The position numbers and the translations under genes were made by a program. The notes under the pieces were generated by a model. That model saw only the letters and a program-made list of their open reading frames with translations. It searched no databases and had not been told where the DNA came from. Positions 1-9,814 of a DNA stretch of 33,273 nt are shown in pieces (within the stretch, counting starts at the first letter, position 1; each line of letters starts with the position of its first letter). Source of the stretch: Desulfobacterales bacterium (GTDB lineage Bacteria; Desulfobacterota; DSM-4660; Desulfatiglandales; Desulfatiglandaceae); the NCBI GenBank assembly GCA_027024445.1, contig JALVSJ010000351.1, positions 1 to 33,273 of the forward strand, in the 5' to 3' direction.

Positions 1-2239
1 CCCTCAAGGCATCTGCAGTGGTCCAATCCCGTCGTTTTCTTGCCTCCTCACGTCTCCTGATCAATGCCATGGCTTCCTCACCTGGATCCAGTTTCTCAAG
101 TTTCATGACATCAATGACTGAATTGATTGACTCAAGGGCCTTGAGCACAGAGTCCTTGTCCTCCCTGGCCAATCCGCGCCGATCCATTGTCTTATTGAGG
201 CGGCCCATGAAATTAAAGAGGGCGGCCAGGGCTGCGGAGATGTTCATATCGTCGTCCAGGGCTTCTGAAAAACCATGGCGAAGGTCATAAATGAATTGAT
301 CCACCTCCTGGGCAGGGGGCGCGTGAGGGGAGAAATGAACTTTTTGTACAAAGCTATCCAGATGATCCAGGGTATTCTTTACTGAATCCAGTTTTGACCA
401 GGAAAAGTACAGGGGCTTGCGGTAGTGGCGGCTCATCAAGAAATACCTTATTTGCCTGCCAGTGTAGCCCTTTGCCAGAACGTCACGCAGTGTGAGGGAC
501 TCCTGGCCCTGTTCTTTTCCCTTGCCCTCAATCATCACCAGTTCATTGTGCAGCCAAAACTGGGCAGGCGGCTTGCCTGTCAGTGCCCTGTTTATTGCGA
601 TGGCATTTTCATGGTGAGGAAATATGAGATCTACACCGCTCGTATGAATATCGTAAACATCTCCTGCAAGTTTTCTTGCAATGGCGGAGCACTCCAGATG
701 CCAGCTTGGCCTCACATTGCCCCATGGGGTTTGGAAGAAGATTCCTCTTTTCAATTCGTTGAGAGTGGATCTTTTTAGCAGAGTGAAATCCCGGGGGTTG
801 TCCTTTTCGTACTGATCCAGGTCCACTGTCTTGCCTAACCTGATCTTGTCCAGATCTATCCTGGACAGTGCACCGTAGCCCTCAACCCTGGATATATCGA
901 AATATATGGAGCGGAATTTTTCATATGCCACCCCTTTTTCCATTAATTTCTTAACCTGTTCGATCATATCATCCACATACTCGGAAGCCTTGGGGTAGTG
1001 GGTGGCTTTCTTGATATTCAACTTCTCCAGGTCTTCCATAAAGGCCGTGTAGTAACGCTGCGTGAAATCCTGCAATGACATGCCGGCATTTTCTGCCCCC
1101 TGGATGGTCCTATCATCCAGGTCCGTGAGATTCATTATGTGAGTGACATTGAACCCCTTGTATTCCAGGTAGCGGCGCAGGAGGTCTGCAAAAATGAATC
1201 TCCTGCACTGGCCCAGCGTTATGTACTGGCACAGTGTCGGCCCGCATGAATAGATTGTGACCCTGTCTTCACGAAGGGGTATAAACTCCTCCCTGCGCCG
1301 GGTGAGGGTATTATAAAAATGGATACCCGTTGTCTTCTTGATGGTGAAAAGGGGCGTGCTGAGGTATCTTTCTCCTCCATCGGGCAGCACCACCACGATT
1401 CGCCCCGAGTCCATTTCCCTCGCTACCCTGAAGGCTGCTGCCATGGCTGCCCCTGAACTCATGCCCACGAAAAGCCCCTCTTTCTTGGCCAGTTCTCTCG
1501 CTGTATTAAAGGCCTCTTCATCGTCAATATGAATTATCCTGTCGAGCAATTCCCTCTGGAATATACCTGGCTGGTATGATTCTTTCATATTTTTGAGGCC
1601 TTGTATTTTGTGACCCAAGTAAGGTTCAACGCCAATGACCTTTACTTTGCTGTCAAGTTCCTTCAGTCTCCTGGCAAGTCCCATGAGGGTGCCGGTGGTG
1701 CCCATGGCAGCCATTGCAACGTCCAGCGTCCCTCCGGTCTGCTGCCAGATCTCCATGGCCGTACCATGGTAGTGGGCCTTCCAGTTGGCCTCATTGTTGA
1801 ACTGATCAGCCAGCCAGTATCTATCGGGTTCTTCTCTTACCAGATTATATACGTACTCGATGGCACCATCCGTGCTCAGTCTTGCGGGTGTGAATTTTAT
1901 CTCAGCACCCATGGCCCTGAGGATCTTGACTCTTTCCTCGCTCACGGACTCGGACATGACCAGCAAAATCCTGTAGCCCTTTACTGCTGCCACGAGAGCA
2001 AGGCCTATCCCTGTGTTTCCGCTTGTGGCCTCGAGGATGATCTTGTCCCTTGTGAGCTCACCTCTGGCTTCTGCCTCTTCTATCATGTAAAGGGCTGGGC
2101 GGTCCTTCACAGACCCCCCGGGGTTAAAGCACTCCAGCTTGGCGAGGATCTCCACCCTGGTATTCGGATTCAATTTGTGGATGGGCACAAGAGGGGTGTT
2201 GCCTATGAGATCAAGAATGGTTTTGGTTCTGCTGTTCAT
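1..2239 (-). CDS. Cysteine synthase (PLP-dependent, CysK/CysM-like) fused to a cysteinyl-tRNA synthetase-like domain; 3' end beyond left window edge
   Basis: Manual reverse-strand translation from ATG at 2239 gives an uninterrupted frame of 746 codons to the edge: MNSRTKTILDLIGNTPLVPIHKL...NPGGSVKDRPALYM...EATSGNTGIGLAL...GTTGTLMG...GMSSGAAMAAA (cysteine synthase), then HFYNTLTRRREEFIPL...IYSCGPTLCQYITLGQCRRFIFADLLRRYLEYKGFNVTHIMNLTDLDDRTI...PSWHLECSAIA...DLIFPHHENAIA... (CysRS fold). Not in the ORF track, probably because it has no stop inside the window. Confidence 0.93.
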   Translation of the reverse strand, partial: MNSRTKTILDLIGNTPLVPIHKLNPNTRVEILAKLECFNPGGSVKDRPALYMIEEAEARGELTRDKIILEATSGNTGIGLALVAAVKGYRILLVMSESVSEERVKILRAMGAEIKFTPARLSTDGAIEYVYNLVREEPDRYWLADQFNNEANWKAHYHGTAMEIWQQTGGTLDVAMAAMGTTGTLMGLARRLKELDSKVKVIGVEPYLGHKIQGLKNMKESYQPGIFQRELLDRIIHIDDEEAFNTARELAKKEGLFVGMSSGAAMAAAFRVAREMDSGRIVVVLPDGGERYLSTPLFTIKKTTGIHFYNTLTRRREEFIPLREDRVTIYSCGPTLCQYITLGQCRRFIFADLLRRYLEYKGFNVTHIMNLTDLDDRTIQGAENAGMSLQDFTQRYYTAFMEDLEKLNIKKATHYPKASEYVDDMIEQVKKLMEKGVAYEKFRSIYFDISRVEGYGALSRIDLDKIRLGKTVDLDQYEKDNPRDFTLLKRSTLNELKRGIFFQTPWGNVRPSWHLECSAIARKLAGDVYDIHTSGVDLIFPHHENAIAINRALTGKPPAQFWLHNELVMIEGKGKEQGQESLTLRDVLAKGYTGRQIRYFLMSRHYRKPLYFSWSKLDSVKNTLDHLDSFVQKVHFSPHAPPAQEVDQFIYDLRHGFSEALDDDMNISAALAALFNFMGRLNKTMDRRGLAREDKDSVLKALESINSVIDVMKLEKLDPGEEAMALIRRREEARKRRDWTTADALR

Positions 2240-2560
2240 AAATAAGTCCTTATGGGCCAAAGAGATTAGCCCATCACTATAACCAACGACTTGCTTCATT
2301 TCAATGCATTTATGGAAGGCTAAAGATCGGTACACTCCGTGAGAAGCTTCTTTCCAGGTTCCACCTGAATCCTTCCAAGAACCTTCTTCCGTCTCTTTAG
2401 ATTTTCTCTCCCCATAATGTGGTTTATCGAAACTGCCCGGCGCCATAGTGGGTTACGGTCTATTTTGGAGCCCAGATAAGACTGGATTTAATTTAATCCT
2501 ATTGACCTTCCTGGTGGCCCCTGATAGGTTTCAGAACAAAAACAAGGGGAGGCCTTGGAA

Positions 2561-3517
2561 ATGAGAATCTTGGTTACCGGAGGAGCCGGGTTTATTGGAT
2601 CAAATGTGGTGGATGGATACATTGAGGCAGGTCACGAGGTGGTGGTGATAGATGATCTTTCCAGTGGGTCTAGGGAAAACGTCAACCCGGCGACCACATT
2701 TTATCAGGTGGACATAAGGTCTCGGGAGGTGGAAGAGATATTTAGCGAAGAAAGGCCGGAAGTGCTCAACCACCATGCAGCCCAGATCAGTGTGCCTGCT
2801 TCGGTAGAGGACCCCGTGTTTGATGCAGACGTCAATATAAAAGGATTCCTGAACCTATTGGAGGCAGCCATCAAGTACGGGACAAAGAAGGTGATATTTA
2901 TATCCTCCGGTGGGGCTATCTACGGAGAGGCAGAAGAGTACCCCACTTCGGAGAACTATCCTCCCCAGCCCCTATCTCCCTATGCAGTGGCAAAGTTTTG
3001 TTCTGAAAAGTATCTGGCCTTTTACAAACATCAATATGGCCTGCAATACACAACGCTTAGATATGCAAATATTTACGGCCCCCGGCAGATACGACATGGC
3101 GAGGCCGGAGTGGTGGCCATCTTCATGGACAACATAATAGAAGGGAAGCAATCAGTGCTTTATCATTTTGCAGATGAGCCTGAGGGGATGATCCGGGATT
3201 ATTGTTATGTGGGTGATGTTGTGGAGGCCAATATAAAGGCCCTTTCAGCAGGAGAGGGAGATTTCGTCAACATTGGAACCGGTATCGAAACCCGAACCCT
3301 GGATCTCTACGAGAAAATTGTGGAGGCGTTTCAAAAAACTGGAAAAAAGGTGCCCGAATCCCTAAGGACTCCCAAGGCCGAAATTGCCCGCCCTGGAGAT
3401 CTTACCAAAAGCTGCCTGCGCATTGAAAAGGCGAGACATGTCCTGGGCTGGGAACCTAAGACGTCGCTTGAGGAGGGATTGATGAAGACGCTTCAGTGGA
3501 GGTTGGCTAGAAGCTGA
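2561..3517 (+). CDS. NAD-dependent epimerase/dehydratase, UDP-glucose 4-epimerase-like
   Basis: MRILVTGGAGFIGSNVVDGYIEAGHEVVVIDDLSSG (Rossmann GxxGxxG), YAVAKFCSEKY (YxxxK). ATG at 2561 preceded by GGGGAGG; the track's 2555 start is a TTG. Confidence 0.9.
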   Translation: MRILVTGGAGFIGSNVVDGYIEAGHEVVVIDDLSSGSRENVNPATTFYQVDIRSREVEEIFSEERPEVLNHHAAQISVPASVEDPVFDADVNIKGFLNLLEAAIKYGTKKVIFISSGGAIYGEAEEYPTSENYPPQPLSPYAVAKFCSEKYLAFYKHQYGLQYTTLRYANIYGPRQIRHGEAGVVAIFMDNIIEGKQSVLYHFADEPEGMIRDYCYVGDVVEANIKALSAGEGDFVNIGTGIETRTLDLYEKIVEAFQKTGKKVPESLRTPKAEIARPGDLTKSCLRIEKARHVLGWEPKTSLEEGLMKTLQWRLARS

Positions 3518-3762
3518 GGGACCTGTGAAATAGGCTAAAGGCACAAAGCTTGTTGCACAGTCTTTCAACAAGAGCATCTCTCAGGGACGGCCGGTGAGTG
3601 TTAAAAAATGGTGAAAAAATGCAGGTGGAGCACTTGACAAGGGGCAATGGCGGATTAATTTTATTCATTGAATTTCCGGGGCCTCACACCATCTTTTTGC
3701 TTTTCCACTGGAGCCCCTTTTGAAAAATAAATCACCAAAAAAATTTCGGAGGAGAAAGGACT

Positions 3763-4053
3763 ATGAAACTGAGACCATTGGGCGATCGAGTTATTGTGAA
3801 GAGAATTGAGGAGGAAGAGAAGACAAAGGGCGGAATCATAATTCCTGACACTGCTAAGGAGAAACCCATAGAAGGGGAAGTGATAGCTGTTGGAGACGGA
3901 AAACTCTTGGATAACGGACAGAAGATTCCGTTAGAGGTGAAAAAGGGAGACCGGGTACTTTTTGGAAAATATGCGGGCACTGAGGTGAAAATAGAAGGTG
4001 AGGAACTTCTGATCATGCGCGAGGATGACGTGATTGCGGTAGTAGAAAAGTAG
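3763..4053 (+). CDS. groES: Co-chaperonin GroES (Hsp10)
   Basis: [35 protein letters not shown]...[35 protein letters not shown], classic GroES; GGAGG ribosome-binding site upstream. Confidence 0.98.
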   Translation: MKLRPLGDRVIVKRIEEEEKTKGGIIIPDTAKEKPIEGEVIAVGDGKLLDNGQKIPLEVKKGDRVLFGKYAGTEVKIEGEELLIMREDDVIAVVEK

Positions 4054-4072
4054 TTTTAAAAAAGGAATCTAA

Positions 4073-5725
<1,653 letters not shown>

Positions 5726-5760
5726 TTTAAGTTATGTGACCTGGATCCAAAGAGTACAAG

Positions 5761-5804
5761 ATGCCGGGCAAGGGGTTGAGGCGCCTGCCCGGCATTTTTG
5801 TTTT
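5761..5804 (+). terminator. Rho-independent terminator after groEL
   Basis: Perfect 10-bp inverted repeat ATGCCGGGCA (5761-5770) / TGCCCGGCAT (5786-5795) followed by TTTTGTTTT. Confidence 0.9.
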
Positions 5805-5887
5805 GGGTGAGGTTGATTTTTGCCGATTTCCAGTGTACCAAGGACCACAGCGAATTAAAACAGAGATGATTAAAGAGGAAGAGGGCT

Positions 5888-6859
5888 ATGGAAACGATAG
5901 AGTTTGAATCCGCACTTGTGACAGGATCCGCTGGGTTTATAGGATTTCACCTAAGCAGGGTGCTTCTGGAGGCAGACCACAGAGTCATAGGCATAGACAA
6001 CCTCAATCCCTATTACGACGTTACGCTAAAAAGGGCCCGCCTCGAGATCCTGAATGGATATGACAGGTTCCAGTTTTATAAAATGGATCTGCAGGACATA
6101 GATGGCCTCAAGAAAGTCTTTTCCAGTCAAAGTCCTGAGGTAATATGCAACCTGGCTGCCCAGGCCGGAGTCCGCTATTCTCTCACGGATCCATTCTCTT
6201 ACCAGAAAAGCAATCTGGAGGGTTTTCTCAATATCCTGGAACTGGCAAGGGAATTTAAGATCAAGAACCTGGTCTATGCGTCATCATCTTCAGTTTATGG
6301 CAATAACAAGAAGATTCCCTTTAGTGTGGCTGACAGGGTGGATAACCCCATCTCCCTTTATGCGGCCACCAAGAAGGCCAATGAGCTAATGGCACACGCC
6401 TATCACCATCTCTACGGTATCCCTTGCACTGGCTTAAGGTATTTTACTGTATATGGACCGTGGGGTAGGCCTGATATGGCCCTGTTTCTATTTACTGATG
6501 CAATATTGAAGGGCAGGCCCATTGATGTCTACAACTATGGAAAGATGAGAAGAGATTTCACCTACATCTCTGACGTGGTGGATGGAACCGTGACCGCGAT
6601 GCACAGGCCTTTTGATTATGCCATTTTCAACCTGGGCAATTCCCATCCCGTTGAGCTGATGGATTTCATTGGCATCCTTGAAAAGGAGCTGGGGAAAAAA
6701 GCTGAAAAGAATATGCTCCCACTTCAACCTGGCGATGTCCCCGAGACCGCGGCCGATATCAGGGAATCAAAAGAGAAGCTCGGTTATGAACCAAAGGTGA
6801 CTGTCAGGGAGGGCATAAGAAGTTTTGTGGAATGGTATAGGGAGTATTATGGTGTATAA
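5888..6859 (+). CDS. NAD-dependent epimerase, UDP-glucuronate 4-epimerase-like
   Basis: LVTGSAGFIGFHLSRVLL, NPYYDVTLKRARL, TVYGPWGRPDMALFLFTDAIL, YGKMRRDFTYISDVVDG: hallmark strings of UDP-glucuronate epimerases of surface polysaccharide pathways. Confidence 0.88.
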   Translation: METIEFESALVTGSAGFIGFHLSRVLLEADHRVIGIDNLNPYYDVTLKRARLEILNGYDRFQFYKMDLQDIDGLKKVFSSQSPEVICNLAAQAGVRYSLTDPFSYQKSNLEGFLNILELAREFKIKNLVYASSSSVYGNNKKIPFSVADRVDNPISLYAATKKANELMAHAYHHLYGIPCTGLRYFTVYGPWGRPDMALFLFTDAILKGRPIDVYNYGKMRRDFTYISDVVDGTVTAMHRPFDYAIFNLGNSHPVELMDFIGILEKELGKKAEKNMLPLQPGDVPETAADIRESKEKLGYEPKVTVREGIRSFVEWYREYYGV

Positions 6860-6884
6860 AAGGGAAGCTCCTGTGCTCTAAAGC

Positions 6885-9434
6885 CTACTCGTGCATCCTT
6901 CTAGCTCTTATTTCATCTATCTTTCTTGCCAGCAGACGAAGGTACCTCGCAAGTTCAGCGGCTGACTGAAAACGTTCGCCCGGTTTCTTGGCCATGGCCT
7001 TGTCGATGATCTGTTCACAGGGCCGTGGAACCTTGGGGTTGATCTGTCTGGGCGAAGGGTGATTGCCCTGGGTAATATTGTAAAATAATTCTGTCAGAGT
7101 TCTGCCCTTGAACGGAAGCTCTCCAGTCAACAACTGGAAGAAGACTACGCCAAGGCTGAATATATCGGATCGGCCATCGATGGGTTGACCGTTTATCTGC
7201 TCGGGAGACATATAGTTGGGGGTACCCAGGATTATGCCGCTTTTTGTCTGGGACGAAGACATTGCCTTTGCAATTCCAAAGTCTGTGACTTTTATGTGAC
7301 CGTTTTTCAGCAACATGATGTTGGCTGGCTTTACGTCCCTGTGGATTATTCCTCTCTTGTGGGCGTAATCAAGGGCCTCAGCGGTTTCTGCCATAATGTC
7401 GATTACTTTCCTTACAGGTAAAAGGGTATCCTTCTGGCAGAAGTTCTCGAGATCTTCGCCTTCAAGAAATTCCATTGCAATGTACGTGAGATCGTAATCC
7501 TCTCCTACGTCGTAAATAGAAATGATAGAGGGGTGGTTGAGTTTTCCAGCTAGTTCTGCCTCTTTAAAAAATCGCGACTTGACCTCCAGGAGCCGGTGGT
7601 CTTCAAATTCGTCAGAAAAGCGGATTGTTTTAATGGCCACCAGGCGATTAATCTGTGGATCCCTTGCTTTGTAAACCATTCCCATGGCCCCTTGGCCAAG
7701 CTCTTCCAAAATCTCATACCTCCCCACGGTTGGCCTAACTTCAAGGTCTTCAGAAAGGGGAATCTTTTCCCCCTTTTTCTCCTTATGGAGTCCCAGAGGC
7801 AACTCGCCGGCCAGTTTTTTCAATTTTGGAATCCTTTGAGCAAGGTCTCGATACTCGCCACCCTCTTTCAAGATGTATTCGTAAACTGAGACGGCCTTGT
7901 TAAGCATACGTTTTCTCTCAAAATCAAGGCCCAGGTTGTAAAGGACATCTTTCAGAGCATCGTCGAGAGGGCATTTACGGAACTTCTCGAATGCCAAATC
8001 CAAAAGTCCTTGGCTCTGGAAACTCAGCCCCAGCATGCGATTGGTTTCAATGCTTTCTCTGGACGTCAGCTCAAATGTCTTCTCAGTTACAACAAGTTCT
8101 TTAACAGAAAGTGCAATGTATATACTTACCAGAGATAATCCTACATATGTAATCTTGAACCAGATATTCAGACCTATGAAAAAGGTGAGCGCAATCACAA
8201 AGAGGGCCAGCAGAGAGCCTGCCGTAAGCAGGGTGCGCGGAAAGTATTGCAGCCTAGGAAGCACGTAGGCAGCGCCTAGACTCACCAGAATAAGAAGAGC
8301 TACTTCGAAGTATATCATGGACTTTGGACGGGCCAAATAGCGGCCTGTCAAAATTGCATCAATCACGTTTGCCATTAATTCAACGTGAGGCATTGCAGGA
8401 TCCACGGGTGTCCAAGACGGTCTTTCACCCTCCACGCCAACCATACCTATAAGGACTATCTTTCCCTCGAATACAGCAGGAATTTTCTTTACCCGAAGGA
8501 TGTCGACAAAGGAATAATTGGGAAAAGAACCAGTGGAGCCCTTAAATTTGGGAAAAATATGGGCCTTATAGGCGGGAATCACCATTGCTCCCAATTTCAC
8601 TCTACCAGGAGGGAAGCTAACGGCCTTGCATAGAACACCCAGGTGTTTCAACACTATCTCTATGGGCATTGAAGGGAGAATGTAACCCCGGAAGTTTATA
8701 AATGGCAAATGAGTAAGGCCCTTTAGAGTCGGATCTGGTGATAGGTTTATGTGACCTAGGGCAAGGCAGCCTGTAGCGAGGTCAGGGTAAGGTGTTTTCA
8801 GTTCATCTACCGAGATAGAGGAGAGGGCCTCTCGCGATGCCTGGGAAGGAATAAGGCTCCTTTCCATCAGGAAAGGGAACAGAGGAGAAGAGACGAGTTC
8901 AGACCTGTAAACCCCAAACCTTCCCTCCAGCGGCATGATAACGTTGCCGGCTGCTTTTACCGCCTGGCACAATTTCTTGTCCGTATCCAAATCTCTCTCT
9001 ATCTGTTGGAGCCTTTGAAGTAACCATCGCTTAGTGAAATACGCCTCGTCTCCTTGGTCCCCAGACATTGCAGAGGTCAATTCTTCTTTTAGCTTGCGGA
9101 TTTTTTCCAAGCCAGGGGCTCGTTCTTTTTGACTTAAAATCAGGTCCACTGCTATTATCTTGGCCCCGTTTGATTTGAGTATGTCAATCATTTTTGCGAG
9201 ATAGGATCTCGGCCACGGCCACGGGCCAAGATGCTTCATGCTCTTTTCATCAATCGATACAATCGATACCTTGTTCTCACCTAATGTCCTGGGTAGATCC
9301 AGGCGCATTTCTGTACCGTATATTATCCTCTCAATATGCTCAAAGAAGGGCTGGGGCCAAATAGATAAGAAAAGGAAAAGACCAAAGATGCATATGGAGA
9401 TAATGAGATCGGAAGTTTTAAAAAAATTCTTCAT
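6885..9434 (-). CDS. CHASE2-domain transmembrane protein with C-terminal Ser/Thr protein kinase
   Basis: N-terminal TM then CHASE2-like sequence (VSIVSIDEKSMKHLGPWPWPRSYLAKMIDIL), TM segments, TPR-like linker, kinase domain (YEILEELGQGAMGMVYKARD, VAIKTI, HRDVKPANIML, TDFGIAKAM, GTPNYMSPEQI). Confidence 0.93.
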   Translation of the reverse strand: MKNFFKTSDLIISICIFGLFLFLSIWPQPFFEHIERIIYGTEMRLDLPRTLGENKVSIVSIDEKSMKHLGPWPWPRSYLAKMIDILKSNGAKIIAVDLILSQKERAPGLEKIRKLKEELTSAMSGDQGDEAYFTKRWLLQRLQQIERDLDTDKKLCQAVKAAGNVIMPLEGRFGVYRSELVSSPLFPFLMERSLIPSQASREALSSISVDELKTPYPDLATGCLALGHINLSPDPTLKGLTHLPFINFRGYILPSMPIEIVLKHLGVLCKAVSFPPGRVKLGAMVIPAYKAHIFPKFKGSTGSFPNYSFVDILRVKKIPAVFEGKIVLIGMVGVEGERPSWTPVDPAMPHVELMANVIDAILTGRYLARPKSMIYFEVALLILVSLGAAYVLPRLQYFPRTLLTAGSLLALFVIALTFFIGLNIWFKITYVGLSLVSIYIALSVKELVVTEKTFELTSRESIETNRMLGLSFQSQGLLDLAFEKFRKCPLDDALKDVLYNLGLDFERKRMLNKAVSVYEYILKEGGEYRDLAQRIPKLKKLAGELPLGLHKEKKGEKIPLSEDLEVRPTVGRYEILEELGQGAMGMVYKARDPQINRLVAIKTIRFSDEFEDHRLLEVKSRFFKEAELAGKLNHPSIISIYDVGEDYDLTYIAMEFLEGEDLENFCQKDTLLPVRKVIDIMAETAEALDYAHKRGIIHRDVKPANIMLLKNGHIKVTDFGIAKAMSSSQTKSGIILGTPNYMSPEQINGQPIDGRSDIFSLGVVFFQLLTGELPFKGRTLTELFYNITQGNHPSPRQINPKVPRPCEQIIDKAMAKKPGERFQSAAELARYLRLLARKIDEIRARRMHE

Positions 9435-9722
9435 TCACGAAACACTCACCGTGTGAAAGAGGGAGCTACTGCACTTCTATTGATTCTTCTACTTTGCAAT
9501 GCGAGCTTATGGGATGACCATGAAACCTTTGGCAACGATCTGGATCAACAAAGAACCTGTAGCTCACCAAAAAATCATTCATCCATGGCTCTCCGAAGAT
9601 TTCGTTTCACCAAATTTACCTGGGAGACCCATGATAGGCATATATGGAAGTAATCGGGCGAAGAGCGATAAAGTTAAATAGATTAAAGATATTTATCAGA
9701 GGTTCGATATTAAGTCAAAGGA

Positions 9723-9755
9723 AAAGGCCTCTTTATTTTCCTTGAAAGGCCTCTT
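9723..9755. repeat. Direct repeat AAAGGCCTCTT x2, 22-nt period, upstream of the PilB-like gene
   Basis: AAAGGCCTCTT at 9723-9733 and 9745-9755. Confidence 0.75.
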
Positions 9756-9814
9756 GGGAGGTGCTAGATTAAGTGTGCTTTTTTGTCCTTCCTATGTCAA
9801 GCGATGGGTGAAAT

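Noticed and set aside
18-2245. Plus-strand ORFs at 18..290, 425..778, 1338..1532, 1601..2245
   Set aside because: They are antisense to the CysK-CysRS-like fusion, which has clear family motifs on the minus strand.
2240-2555. T-box-like AGGTGGAACC in the reverse-strand leader of the cysteine synthase fusion
   Set aside because: It is better explained as a simple hairpin (AGGU-GGA-ACCU); no UGGNACCGCG core, stem I or terminator was seen.
3596-3604. GAGTGTTAA as a CIRCE element
   Set aside because: The expected left half-site 9 nt upstream (CTCTCAGGG) does not match TTAGCACTC.
9453-9681. Two short overlapping ORFs between the CHASE2 kinase and the PilB-like gene
   Set aside because: Neither has a recognisable family or good ribosome-binding site; could be a degenerate gene but not supportable by eye.
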